Source: Neoceratodus forsteri (lineage: Eukaryota; Chordata; Ceratodontiformes; Ceratodontidae). Taken from it: DNA of 64,000 bases. The notes below the pieces were generated by a model, which made no database searches, was not told the origin of the DNA, and saw only the letters and a program-made list of their open reading frames with translations. The DNA lies in NCBI GenBank assembly GCA_016271365.2, contig CM057454.1, positions 698,011,501 through 698,075,500 of the forward strand, given 5' to 3'. This document shows, one piece after another, positions 63,948 to 64,000 of this stretch. Each line of letters begins with the position of its first letter. Within the stretch, counting starts at the first letter, position 1. A program made the position numbers and the translations under genes.

Positions 63948-64000
63948 AAATATACATACCCTGAGTGTTATTTTTCATAATAGCTGGTACCAGTAAACCG

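Overview
The window looks like intergenic DNA from a large, transposon-filled genome of a non-mammalian vertebrate. An amphibian such as a caecilian or salamander fits best, but that is inference. I found no host gene. Nearly every coding signal belongs to a mobile element: CR1, L2-like and L1/Tx1-like LINEs, BED-finger hAT transposons, a Tc1/mariner copy, tRNA-derived SINEs, foldback MITEs and a hammerhead-ribozyme element. No bacterial features (operons, CRISPR, Shine-Dalgarno sites) are present.

Layout. 1-2.0 kb: unassigned DNA and a 330-bp tandem repeat. 2.2-8.5 kb: a decayed hAT transposon (hAT-B: Ser/Thr-rich N-terminus, BED finger, catalytic core), split by a second hAT (hAT-A, 3037-5925, perfect 8-bp target duplication) and by an L2 3' end. 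8.5-16.3 kb: minus-strand copies of an APE-type LINE with a 2A-like peptide, interrupted by an L1/Tx1 element at 8806-11796 (13-bp target duplication). 16.4-20 kb: two minus-strand tRNA-like SINEs and a CR1 fragment. 22-34.4 kb: one CR1 LINE split by a full-length L1-like element (24379-30549) and by an almost intact Tc1 element (32429-34037). 34.4-38.7 kb: unassigned, including a strikingly G-poor block.

38768-51617 is bounded by hAT-type terminal repeats and a near-perfect 8-bp target duplication. It has BED-finger coding remnants at both ends pointing inward, a 2.2-kb minisatellite, two CR1 fragments, a TTAA-bounded foldback element, and a 759-bp insertion made of two 370-bp units, each with a complete type I hammerhead ribozyme on the minus strand. 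52.4-57.8 kb is the best preserved CR1 (plus strand) and 58.3-62.3 kb another CR1 (minus strand). Two copies of one palindromic MITE family lie at 58.2 and 63.9 kb.

The most interesting object is the hammerhead insertion at 46299-47057. Exact repeat period, 12-bp target duplication, paired helices and a palindromic loop III all fit a retrozyme or Penelope-associated circular-RNA retroelement. Next are the large two-ended BED/hAT element and the LINE with a signal-like leader plus 2A-like motif. All family calls rest on motifs read by eye; no database search was possible.
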